39,949 nt of DNA from assembly GCA_949747775.1 (NCBI GenBank), contig CATKGX010000088.1, positions 1 to 39,949 on the forward strand, written 5' to 3'. The notes beneath the pieces are model-generated. The model was given only the letters and a program-made list of their open reading frames with translations. It was not told where the DNA came from and made no database searches. This document shows, piece by piece, positions 8,456 to 15,611 of this stretch (the first letter of the stretch is position 1; the number at the start of each line of letters is the position of its first letter). The translations under genes and the position numbers were made by a program. The DNA comes from an uncultured Clostridia bacterium (lineage in GTDB: Bacteria > Bacillota > Clostridia > TANB77 > CAG-508).

Positions 8456-8487
8456 AAAAAAATAGAGATATGTATGACATATCCCTA
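8456..8487 (-). terminator. Terminator of the HD-hydrolase gene, directly in front of dapB
   Basis: On the minus strand TAGGGATATGT pairs with ACATATCTCTA around CAT and is followed by seven T's. It ends only about 20 bases before the dapB start, so it either insulates dapB or acts as an attenuator. Confidence 0.85.
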
Positions 8488-8508
8488 TCAAAATATATTC
8501 AATAAATT

Positions 8509-9105
8509 CTAAATTATTCTAAAAACAATTAAGCTTAAGAAAACATAAGCATATTTGTAAAATTTGTTTCTATTTAACTGAAATCTAAAAGATAAGTAGC
8601 TTTCGCGAATGGCACTATATTTATCCATAAAAGTAACTATGTAACTTTCTTTATACTTAGGAAAACGAAACGTTAATGGCCACATATGTTTTTCAATAAT
8701 GTCTTGTTCTTTGGCATTTAAGTCAAATATTTTTGTAGCATTTCTTAAAGCAATTTTAGGATGTACAAAAGCGTGAAGTCCAGGAAGCTCTATATCTCTA
8801 TATTGTTTTCTCCAATCATATAAAAACAAATCATGAAGCATAGCAGCTCTTGCAGTAGATATATAATCTAAGCCAAATTTCTTAGCAATCCAATAACTAT
8901 AATAAGCAACATGTAAGCAATGCTCATAACAAGAAGTATCACAATGTTGTCTAAAGTTTTTCATTTGCTTAACAGTTTCGTTAGAAGCGATATCATGAAT
9001 AATTTGAAAAAATAAAACTTTGTCATTTATTCTATTTGATGTATCTAAAACAAATGACGGATTGTCTATTAAATTAATTTCTCTTTTGCGATTTAACAGG
9101 TTCAT
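8509..9105 (-). CDS. HD-domain phosphohydrolase family protein
   Basis: This 198-residue protein carries the metal-binding pattern of HD hydrolases: histidines at about 54, 62 and 65, the HD pair at 91-92 (AAMLHDLFLYDW), histidines at 111, 115 and 140, and an aspartate at about 161 (TFMDKYSA). It resembles small HD proteins that act on nucleotides or phosphoesters; the substrate is unknown. The start ATG at 9105 has AGGAG just upstream. It has its own promoter (9142-9170) and terminator (8456-8487), so it is an independent unit lying between dapA and dapB rather than a member of a dap operon. No transmembrane segment is evident, although the C-terminus is mildly hydrophobic. Confidence 0.85.
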   Translation of the reverse strand: MNLLNRKREINLIDNPSFVLDTSNRINDKVLFFQIIHDIASNETVKQMKNFRQHCDTSCYEHCLHVAYYSYWIAKKFGLDYISTARAAMLHDLFLYDWRKQYRDIELPGLHAFVHPKIALRNATKIFDLNAKEQDIIEKHMWPLTFRFPKYKESYIVTFMDKYSAIRESYLSFRFQLNRNKFYKYAYVFLSLIVFRII

Positions 9106-9141
9106 TAAAAATTAACTCCTCTAATTTTATTATATAATTAT

Positions 9142-9170
9142 ATTATAGCACCATTTGATAAAATAGTGAA
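9142..9170 (-). promoter_or_regulatory. Predicted promoter of the HD-hydrolase gene
   Basis: On the minus strand TTCACT (9170-9165) and TATAAT (9147-9142) are 17 bases apart, with an extended -10 TGC. Confidence 0.6.
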
Positions 9171-9258
9171 TAATTTAAGAAAAATTTAAGAAAGCGAAAA
9201 TCTTAATTGAAACATCCCTCAAATATTTATACTTCCAAAGCGATATGAAATACACGCA

Positions 9259-10161
9259 TTATTCAGAAAAAATTTGCTTCCCAAATTCATGAACAGCATT
9301 GCCTAATTTTTCTCGATATGTTTCAGATAACTCTACTAAAGGAAGTCGTGGTTTGCCACAATGGAAACCAATATAGTTCATGGCATATTTGATAGGAATT
9401 GGATTTACTTCGCAAAATAGTAAACGATTTAATTCATTAGCACTTAGTTGTGCATTTAGTGCTTTTGAGAAGTCTCCATTTAAGTAATCTAGTACCATAT
9501 GATGCACATATCTTGGGTATAAATTAGAAAGTACAGAAATAACTCCCAATCCCCCCAGTGACAAAATAGGTACGATTTGATCATCATTTCCTGAATAAAT
9601 AGCCAAGTTATCTTTGCAAAGAGAGGCAATTGTAGCTACTTGAGAAATATTACCACTTGCTTCTTTTACACCAACAATATTGTCTATTTTTGCAAGTTCT
9701 AAGTAGGTTTGTGGCTCTATATTAACACCAGTTCTACTAGGAACATTGTACAAAATAATTGGCAATTTTGTGTTCTGAGCAATTGCTGTAAAATGATGAA
9801 TGAGACCTGCTTGTGTTGTTTTATTATAATAAGGAGTTACTAATAAAAGTGCATCAACACCAATTTTTTCTGCATATTTTGAAAGCTGGATAGAATCTTT
9901 GGTATTGTTTCCACCAGTTCCAGCAATAATAGGAACTCTTTTTCTATTCATCTGCACAGCAAATTTAAGTATCTCTTTTTTCTCTTCTAGGCTAAGAGTA
10001 GCAGATTCTCCAGTAGTACCACAAATAACTAAAGCGTCTACTCCTTCTAATATTTGAAAGTCGATTAATTTACGTAGTTCTTCAAAATCAACAGCATTTT
10101 CTTCTGTAAAAGGCGTTACAAGGGCAGTAGCACATCCTTTAAAAACAATATGTTTTTTCAT
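9259..10161 (-). CDS. dapA: 4-hydroxy-tetrahydrodipicolinate synthase
   Basis: DapA condenses pyruvate with aspartate semialdehyde, the first committed step of diaminopimelate/lysine synthesis. The 300-residue length is normal. GTTGES lies at 48-53, the catalytic tyrosine in YNVPSRTG at about 138 (with the substrate-binding arginine at 143), and the Schiff-base lysine at 166 in VGVKEASGN. A GGGGG-containing ribosome binding site precedes the ATG. The aspartate semialdehyde it needs is made by Asd, encoded on the same strand at 19691-20707. The upstream region (10162-10285) is AT-rich; no lysine riboswitch or clear promoter could be assigned. Confidence 0.97.
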   Translation of the reverse strand: MKKHIVFKGCATALVTPFTEENAVDFEELRKLIDFQILEGVDALVICGTTGESATLSLEEKKEILKFAVQMNRKRVPIIAGTGGNNTKDSIQLSKYAEKIGVDALLLVTPYYNKTTQAGLIHHFTAIAQNTKLPIILYNVPSRTGVNIEPQTYLELAKIDNIVGVKEASGNISQVATIASLCKDNLAIYSGNDDQIVPILSLGGLGVISVLSNLYPRYVHHMVLDYLNGDFSKALNAQLSANELNRLLFCEVNPIPIKYAMNYIGFHCGKPRLPLVELSETYREKLGNAVHEFGKQIFSE

Positions 10162-10285
10162 AAAAACCCCCTTTTTAGTAGTTAATATTCATATAATATA
10201 TGTAACATACTTATAAAATATTTTATGAGTTAAAACAGAAAAAGTGATAAAACTTTAAAAGAAAAGAAGGATGATAAAGTAAAAA

Positions 10286-10314
10286 TTGCAAAATTATGTA
10301 AAATGAGGTATAAT
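10286..10314 (+). promoter_or_regulatory. Predicted promoter of the gene at 10371
   Basis: TTGCAA (10286-10291), a 17-base spacer and TATAAT (10309-10314). The block from AAAATTGCAA through ATTATGTAAA recurs with one change at the promoter 18785-18813. TTGCA and TGTAA form an imperfect dyad over the -35 and spacer that could be an operator. Confidence 0.65.
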
Positions 10315-10370
10315 ATAGATAGTACGTAAGTAGTTGTAGAAGTAATACTATACAATGGAGGTATTAGAAA

Positions 10371-10979
10371 ATGAGCAAGCGGATGACAAAAGTTCTTTTG
10401 GTGGTTGTAGCACTGATAGTGGTAATTTGGGTTGTAGCTGGCATTGCTTCTGAAGAAGGAACGGCTGTGACCTCGGAAAACTATACGAACTATCGGTGTG
10501 ATGTCAAGAATTTGAGGTTATCGACCACAATAGACATCTACAAGGAAGGAGATCAGTTTGCAAAGGTAAGTGGAAACATTTTAAGATTTGTAACTGATCC
10601 ACTGACGTTGTATGATTGGAATGGAGCTAAACTAGGCTATGCGGGAGATGATTATCATTTCATTGCACAGGATTCGCATTCTATTTATGTAGAAAATGCG
10701 ATGACAGTTGAGATGGTAGGACTCTTCCAATGGGTTGGGCAAGCTTATGACATCTACAATGTAGAGGGACGCAAAATTGCAACTGCTGAGTTTAACTGTT
10801 TTAACACACGTGGGTATGTACAGGATATGAACGGAAATCTGATAGCAGATTATCATTCAAATTTCTTTTTCAACGATTTTGATGTCAGAATCTTTAAAAA
10901 TTGTGAATTGGATGAAAATACTGTTTTACTGATATTTAGTTCATATTATAGTGACCAACACGCAGACAGTAGCAATTAA
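10371..10979 (+). CDS. Membrane-anchored protein, LURP-one/tubby-like C-terminal fold suspected
   Basis: This 202-residue protein has one N-terminal hydrophobic helix (residues 7-25, KVLLVVVALIVVIWVVAGIA) that would act as signal anchor. A beta-strand-rich soluble domain follows. The rhythm of short strands with 'YDWNGAKLGYAG', 'YDIYNVEGRKIATAE' and 'VQDMNGNLIADYHS', then 'ENTVLLIFSSYYSDQHADS' at the end, resembles LURP-one-related/tubby-like proteins. This is a fold-level guess without confirmation. AATGGAGG precedes the ATG. The gene is monocistronic, with its own promoter and terminator and no linked partner. Confidence 0.75.
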   Translation: MSKRMTKVLLVVVALIVVIWVVAGIASEEGTAVTSENYTNYRCDVKNLRLSTTIDIYKEGDQFAKVSGNILRFVTDPLTLYDWNGAKLGYAGDDYHFIAQDSHSIYVENAMTVEMVGLFQWVGQAYDIYNVEGRKIATAEFNCFNTRGYVQDMNGNLIADYHSNFFFNDFDVRIFKNCELDENTVLLIFSSYYSDQHADSSN

Positions 10980-10992
10980 GTGTAGCAAGCTC

Positions 10993-11027
10993 AAAAAGGC
11001 ATGGTCTAATAGGCCATGTCTTTTTTT
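10993..11027 (+). terminator. Rho-independent terminator
   Basis: AAAAAGGCATGGTC pairs with GGCCATGTCTTTTT (two G-T pairs) and is followed by seven T's. Confidence 0.9.
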
Positions 11028-11063
11028 GTGGGAATAAACACGAAAGATACATTAACGAAACAA

Positions 11064-11092
11064 TTGACATAATAAATGGACGATGCTATAAT
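11064..11092 (+). promoter_or_regulatory. Promoter of the three-gene unknown operon
   Basis: TTGACA (11064-11069), 17 bases, TATAAT (11087-11092), extended -10 TGC. The first 11 bases, TTGACATAATA, are identical to the promoter at 13320. Confidence 0.75.
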
Positions 11093-11114
11093 GTAGGTGC
11101 AATTTAGTTTGTAT

Positions 11115-11137
11115 AATTAAGGAATAAAACCTTAATT
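11115..11137 (+). promoter_or_regulatory. Hairpin in the 5' untranslated region
   Basis: AATTAAGG pairs perfectly with CCTTAATT around a seven-base loop, between the promoter and the first gene. No T tract follows, so it is more likely a stability or regulatory hairpin than a terminator. Confidence 0.4.
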
Positions 11138-11174
11138 GGTATTCTTAATAATAATTATTATAAGGAGGAAAAAT

Positions 11175-12038
11175 ATGTACATAAGAGAAAATTTTCAAGA
11201 AAATGATATGACTACTTCTTATTCTGGACGGAGAATTAGAAGGGCTGTAGAAAAAGAGCAGGAAAGCATTAAGCGAGAAGCAAAAAAGGAAAAACAGATG
11301 AACCTTCAAGAAGAAACCAAAGTTAAAGAAGTTCAAAAATCTGAAGAGAATCGGTATTCATATTTACCTGAAGTTGGAACGGATAGAACGAAAGACCGGT
11401 TGCGGTTAATGATTGTTAACAAACTTGCCAATGGGGGTAATCATCTTATTGGAGTATTTGGTATGAATTCTGATACTATCTTAAGTGAAGTGCTACAGGA
11501 AATGCGGTCTAGTGGTAATTTTATTATGCTTCAAAAATCTTATCTAAGTATGGATGATGTATTTGCAACGTTTGCAGGAATAATATTAAAATACTTGCAA
11601 GGAAGTTTTCTGAACGATGAAAGAGTATATGGTGACGATTGGACAAGAAATCAGTTATTTAGATATCTAAATGATATTTGTCCAGATGAGACATTGGAAG
11701 AACTTGGAGGGTTTTATAAGATAGAAGCGTTAAGTATAAAGCTAGATAGGGGAGAAAAATGCAAGCAGCTTTTGAGATTTATTAAAGAACAACTTAGACG
11801 TTACGATGTTAAGTTCGTTTGGAATGTTGAGACAGATATTTACAACCTAAATTATAGATTGCTAAAAGATCTTTCTCAAATCGTTTGCGATGATTTAATC
11901 ATTGTTGTGAATTCTTTAGCACCCTTACGAATGGAGGCACAGCATATCGGTGCTGAATTTGAATATGGAGATTCAGAACATATGGGACATAAAATCATAC
12001 AGAAGTTTTTTTGCGGGGAAACTATCTATGATGCTTAA
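11175..12038 (+). CDS. Uncharacterised protein, first gene of a three-gene operon
   Basis: The start at 11175 (287 residues) is chosen because TAAGGAGG lies just before it; an in-frame upstream start at 11136 would add 13 hydrophobic residues without a ribosome binding site. The N-terminus contains SYSGRRIRR (about 15-23), then a charged, probably helical segment rich in Glu and Lys (24-60). A globular alpha/beta domain follows, with LIGVFGMNSDTI (about 89-100) where a P-loop might be expected but with no GKS/T, and a later strand DLIIVVNSLAP. I do not recognise the family; it could be a degenerate NTPase-like protein. The next gene begins 26 bases downstream and carries a similar YAGRKIR motif near its N-terminus. 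Confidence 0.8.
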   Translation: MYIRENFQENDMTTSYSGRRIRRAVEKEQESIKREAKKEKQMNLQEETKVKEVQKSEENRYSYLPEVGTDRTKDRLRLMIVNKLANGGNHLIGVFGMNSDTILSEVLQEMRSSGNFIMLQKSYLSMDDVFATFAGIILKYLQGSFLNDERVYGDDWTRNQLFRYLNDICPDETLEELGGFYKIEALSIKLDRGEKCKQLLRFIKEQLRRYDVKFVWNVETDIYNLNYRLLKDLSQIVCDDLIIVVNSLAPLRMEAQHIGAEFEYGDSEHMGHKIIQKFFCGETIYDA

Positions 12039-12063
12039 AAAAATTAGACAGGAGGCATCAATA

Positions 12064-12843
12064 ATGGAGCAAGTGGAAGTTCACTCTAACTATGCAGGTA
12101 GGAAAATTAGAATTGAAGGTCGGAATCATGAGGAGAATGTTTGTGAGCAAGTGACTTACGAAAAGCCAAAACAAGACTGTATAAGATTTGGAGAATTAGC
12201 CTCAAAAGGAGTACTTAAACCTGGAATGACTGTAGTTTTCAATACAGTATGTTCTGACTCAATAAATTTGAGCCAGGAAATGACGGGAAAACAGCAAACA
12301 ATATCATGTTGCCTTGACAGAGGAGTTGTCGTACAAGGAGAAAATGGTAAGTTTGCTATTTTGGCTGTATTAAAAGTTACCTCTCCAGATGGCTTAGTTC
12401 TTAAGGGAAGATATGGTCGTGCAAATGGTGTTAAAGCAATTGATAATGTATTAGAAAGCGTCTATAGAAAAATCAAAAAATTTAACGAATTTACTATAGA
12501 AATCTTAACAATTAAAGGATTATATAGTTCATGCGAAGATAATAGTTTGGCTATTGATTACTTTCAAGCTATTAACACAATTGTATCAGCTACCAATCAT
12601 GTATTGATTATTAATAGTAGTAATAATCCAATAATCATGACACCTACAACGTTTGAAGCAAAACATCTGGGAATAGAGCCTGGAAGTAAGGAATATCATT
12701 TATATAACATTGGTATCAATATGCATGGAGATAATATAGAATGTTATGTAAAAAAGGCAAAGAAAAAAACTACAACACAATTATATAGTTATCGAGAAAG
12801 TCCATATAACAGTTACCTAGAGATAGGAGAGGGTGCGAAGTGA
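12064..12843 (+). CDS. Uncharacterised protein, second gene of the operon
   Basis: The start at 12064 (259 residues) has ACAGGAGG upstream; the longer frame from 11950 would overlap the previous gene. Near the N-terminus, NYAGRKIRI (9-17) echoes SYSGRRIRR in the first gene. The rest is a soluble mixed alpha/beta protein with strand-like segments such as GMTVVFNTV, GKFAILAVLKV and NHVLIINSS. A lysine-rich patch (KKAKKK) lies near the C-terminus. There are no signal peptide, transmembrane helices or catalytic motifs that I recognise. It ends in a four-base overlap with the next gene (GTGA), so translation is coupled. Confidence 0.8.
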   Translation: MEQVEVHSNYAGRKIRIEGRNHEENVCEQVTYEKPKQDCIRFGELASKGVLKPGMTVVFNTVCSDSINLSQEMTGKQQTISCCLDRGVVVQGENGKFAILAVLKVTSPDGLVLKGRYGRANGVKAIDNVLESVYRKIKKFNEFTIEILTIKGLYSSCEDNSLAIDYFQAINTIVSATNHVLIINSSNNPIIMTPTTFEAKHLGIEPGSKEYHLYNIGINMHGDNIECYVKKAKKKTTTQLYSYRESPYNSYLEIGEGAK

Positions 12844-13268
12844 TAAAAGGTATATACACTCTGCAAGAAGTGTTCAGAATTGGATTGTTAGAAGAATATG
12901 AAGTAGTAGATCTTAAACCATTATATATGCCATATAGAAAAAAATTGATTGAAACATATATAGACGGATATAGTATATTTTCTTTGAGATATGTTTCTAC
13001 ATTTTTAGAGGGAAAAATTTATTACAGAGCTGACAGTATATTTGTAATATGTGACATTGAATTACCTAACAATAGCTGTAAGGAAGAAGAATTGCGATTA
13101 GCGATTTGTGATTTATTATCGAATGAAATGTATGGAATTAGTGCAACTGTAACTAAAACTAAAGATACATATAAAATCGAAATAGGACCAGACATTAATG
13201 TAAAGTTTGTAGGAGAGGATGAAATTCCTACGTTGATATTGCCTGAACATACGGCATACACCTGTTAA
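12840..13268 (+). CDS. Uncharacterised small protein, third gene of the operon
   Basis: The protein is 142 residues and starts at GTG 12840, overlapping the previous stop codon (GTGA), with GGAGAGGG before it. It appears soluble and acidic, with alternating strands and a helix (CKEEELRLAICDLLSNEM). The second half alternates strand-like segments (ISATVTKTK, YKIEIGP). I recognise no family. The tight overlap implies fixed stoichiometry with the second gene, and the three products may act together. A terminator follows. Confidence 0.75.
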   Translation: MIKGIYTLQEVFRIGLLEEYEVVDLKPLYMPYRKKLIETYIDGYSIFSLRYVSTFLEGKIYYRADSIFVICDIELPNNSCKEEELRLAICDLLSNEMYGISATVTKTKDTYKIEIGPDINVKFVGEDEIPTLILPEHTAYTC

Positions 13269-13285
13269 TTGAAAATCAAGATACA

Positions 13286-13317
13286 AAAAAGTGCAGCTTT
13301 AGTTAAGTTGCACTTTT
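13286..13317 (+). terminator. Terminator of the three-gene unknown operon
   Basis: AAAAGTGCAGCTT pairs with AAGTTGCACTTTT around a five-base loop. The -35 of the next promoter begins only three bases later. Confidence 0.9.
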
Positions 13318-13319
13318 AA

Positions 13320-13348
13320 TTGACATAATATGGCTACCATGATATAAT
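13320..13348 (+). promoter_or_regulatory. Promoter of the AAA+/Ycf35-like operon
   Basis: TTGACA (13320-13325), 17 bases, TATAAT (13343-13348), extended -10 TGA: near consensus and expected to be strong. It shares TTGACATAATA with the promoter at 11064. Confidence 0.8.
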
Positions 13349-13380
13349 ATTACCGCAAATGTATTAATATTTTAGGAGCA

Positions 13381-13408
13381 ATCATAAAGTGGAATTTTAC
13401 TTTATGAT
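13381..13408 (+). promoter_or_regulatory. Perfect 10-bp hairpin in a ~110-base leader
   Basis: ATCATAAAGT (13381-13390) pairs with ACTTTATGAT (13399-13408) around GGAATTTT. A further dyad, ATTTTATTAATAAAAAT, lies shortly after. Together they make a structured leader ahead of the ATPase gene; no known riboswitch is recognised. Confidence 0.45.
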
Positions 13409-13463
13409 TTAGCTACTATTTTATTAATAAAAATTCAAATAATTTTACAAAGGAGAATACAAC

Positions 13464-14996
13464 ATGGAACTAATTGACTATGTAAGAGCAGGATATCCAG
13501 CTGTAGTATTCATGACACCAGAGGAAGATCGGGCAGTAGCAGAATGTAGAAGAATTGCAAGCAAGAACAAGTTAGACTTTGCAACGTGGTCTCTTACAGA
13601 AGGTTTCTGTAGACTTAACAATGGAAACAGTAATCGTAGTCAAAATCCAATCACAGACCCTGTACAAGCACTTGAAAGAGGGCTAGAGCTAAGTAATAAT
13701 AAAGAAGGTGGCATTTTTTGCCTATTGGATTTTCATCCTTTCATTAAAACACCAAATGTTTGGAGAAAGGCGAAAGACATTTTCAAGCAGGCAAAGAATA
13801 TGGGGATTACTTATGTTTTCATTAGTGTGAAATTTGAAATTCCTCCTGAATTGGAACGAGAGGTTATTCTTTCATCTTTGCAGTTGCCAACAAGACAGGA
13901 AATTCAGAAACTAGCAGAAGCGCTAGCATTTCAGCAGGATGTAAGCTTTTCTTCTGAGGAGGAAAAGAATAATGCAATTGAGGCTGCACTAGGATTGACG
14001 ATTAATGAAGCAGAAAATGCATTTGCAGTATCTATTGCCAAAGAAGGCAAATTTAATGCAAAATTGATTGGACAGGTAAAGGAGCAGATTATTTGCAATG
14101 GTGGACTATTGGAATTCAAATCCTCGAATGAAACATTAGAAAGTATTGGAGGATTAAAGAATTTCACAACTTGGGCAATGAGCAGACTGTCTGCCTATTC
14201 GATTGAAGCCCAAGAATATGGACTTCCATACCCTAGAGGAGTAATGCTGATTGGAATTCCTGGCTGTGGCAAGAGTTTGACAGCAAAGGCTTTAGCCAAT
14301 ATGTGGCAAAAACCACTTCTTAAGTTGGATGTTGGAAAACTGTTTGGCTCTTTGGTAGGTGATACTGAAGCAAATACTAGAAGAGCATTGGAAACAGCTG
14401 AAGCGATGGCACCTGCAATCCTTTGGATTGATGAAATCGAAAAAGGACTTTCTGGAGTACAGGCAAGTGGTAAAACAGATTCTGGTGTAACTTCCAGAAT
14501 GTTTGGCACAATTTTAACTTGGCTCCAAGAAAAGAAGGCACCTGTTTTCGTGATGGCTACTGCAAACAACATCTCCCAGCTTCCGCCAGAATTTTTGAGA
14601 AAAGGCAGATTTGACGAAATCTTTTTCGTGGATTTACCTGATATGGAAGAAAGAAAAGCAATTTTTGAAATTCAACTCAAAAAATATAAGCGTAACTCTG
14701 AAAACTTTGAAATTCAGTCCTTGGCAGAAGGAACAGAGAACTACACAGGAGCAGAAATTGAAGAATGTGTGGTATCTGCAATGTTTGATGCATGGAATGA
14801 TGGCAAAAGGGAAATCAATACAGAAGATATTATCAAAAGTATTAATACCATCAAGCCTATGGCAGAAGGAATGATGAAGGAACAGGTGGAGGCTTTGAGA
14901 AAGTATTCTGAAACTGCATGTATTAGAAGAGCAAATGGAAATACAGTGTCTACTGAAACTGCGGGAAGATCGCATAGAGTTATTCGGTGCGAATAA
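13464..14996 (+). CDS. AAA+ ATPase of the Ycf46 type
   Basis: The protein is 510 residues. The N-terminal domain (about 1-215) looks like an inactive or divergent AAA-like region (YPAVVFMTPEED, GIFCLLDFHPFI, TYVFISVKFEIPPELE), as in cyanobacterial and plastid Ycf46. The C-terminal AAA+ module has Walker A GIPGCGKS (264-271), Walker B ILWIDE (319-324), sensor 1 near ATANN (365-369) and the arginine-finger region RKGRFDE (379-385). All active residues appear intact. The gene for a Ycf35 (DUF1257)-like protein begins 16 bases downstream, a partnership I associate with this ATPase family. Function is unknown; remodelling or assembly of a protein complex is plausible. AAGGAG precedes the ATG. Confidence 0.88.
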   Translation: MELIDYVRAGYPAVVFMTPEEDRAVAECRRIASKNKLDFATWSLTEGFCRLNNGNSNRSQNPITDPVQALERGLELSNNKEGGIFCLLDFHPFIKTPNVWRKAKDIFKQAKNMGITYVFISVKFEIPPELEREVILSSLQLPTRQEIQKLAEALAFQQDVSFSSEEEKNNAIEAALGLTINEAENAFAVSIAKEGKFNAKLIGQVKEQIICNGGLLEFKSSNETLESIGGLKNFTTWAMSRLSAYSIEAQEYGLPYPRGVMLIGIPGCGKSLTAKALANMWQKPLLKLDVGKLFGSLVGDTEANTRRALETAEAMAPAILWIDEIEKGLSGVQASGKTDSGVTSRMFGTILTWLQEKKAPVFVMATANNISQLPPEFLRKGRFDEIFFVDLPDMEERKAIFEIQLKKYKRNSENFEIQSLAEGTENYTGAEIEECVVSAMFDAWNDGKREINTEDIIKSINTIKPMAEGMMKEQVEALRKYSETACIRRANGNTVSTETAGRSHRVIRCE

Positions 14997-15012
14997 CATA
15001 AGGAGGAAAAAC

Positions 15013-15579
15013 ATGAGTCATTTTACCAAAATTACTACCGAAATCAAGGATTTGGAAGCATTAACTTGTGCTGCTGAAAAAATGGGCTTCCATGTTCAAA
15101 CTAATGGAATGTGCAGGTATTACTATGGTGCAGAGCGGAAAGAATTTGTAATCAAACTTCCTGGTCAATATGATGTTGCATTAAAAAAAGCAGAAGACCA
15201 TTATAATCTTGAAGCAGATTTTTTTCAGAATCATGTTTCAAGATATATTGGGCAAGATGGCAATTTGCTTATGCAAAAATATGCTGTTGAAAAAGCAAGA
15301 ATAGAAGCCTTTAAGAATGGACTTGGAGTTACTGAAAAAAACGAGAGAGGTATAACTACCTTAACTTTGACGGATCCAGATACTGGCGGAGAGATTCGCA
15401 TTGACTGTTATCGTGGAGGAAAAACTGAGGTCAAAACTTCTGGTTTCCAAGGGCAGGAATGTATGAAATTCAAGAATATTGAAGAATCTTTAGGTGAAAT
15501 TGAAAAGGTTTCTCATACAGATGAATTTTATCTCCCTGAACCAGAAACGGCAGTTGAAGTAGTACGTATGGATTATTAA
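15013..15579 (+). CDS. DUF1257 (Ycf35)-DUF2997 fusion protein
   Basis: The start ATG at 15013 has AAGGAGG upstream, giving 188 residues. The first part (about 1-115) starts MSHFTKITTEIKDLEAL, closely matching the MSHF...I...I.dle.L opening of Ycf35/DUF1257 proteins, and continues with YDVALKKAEDHYNLEADFF. The second part (about 125-180) has the DUF2997 look: GGEIRIDCYRGGKTEVKTSG, then F.G.EC..... followed by IEESLGEIEKV. In cyanobacteria these are, from memory, separate small proteins; here they are fused. It probably works with the Ycf46-like ATPase encoded just upstream. The biochemical role is unknown. Confidence 0.82.
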   Translation: MSHFTKITTEIKDLEALTCAAEKMGFHVQTNGMCRYYYGAERKEFVIKLPGQYDVALKKAEDHYNLEADFFQNHVSRYIGQDGNLLMQKYAVEKARIEAFKNGLGVTEKNERGITTLTLTDPDTGGEIRIDCYRGGKTEVKTSGFQGQECMKFKNIEESLGEIEKVSHTDEFYLPEPETAVEVVRMDY

Positions 15580-15611
15580 GAAGTGCAAAAACATTAGATG
15601 GGAGAAACAAA

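Noticed and set aside
10162..10285. Lysine riboswitch upstream of dapA
   Set aside because: The interval is AT-rich and too short, with no visible L-box elements.
14195..14572. Minus-strand open frame within the AAA+ gene
   Set aside because: It is the reverse of the Walker A/B region and has no homology of its own.
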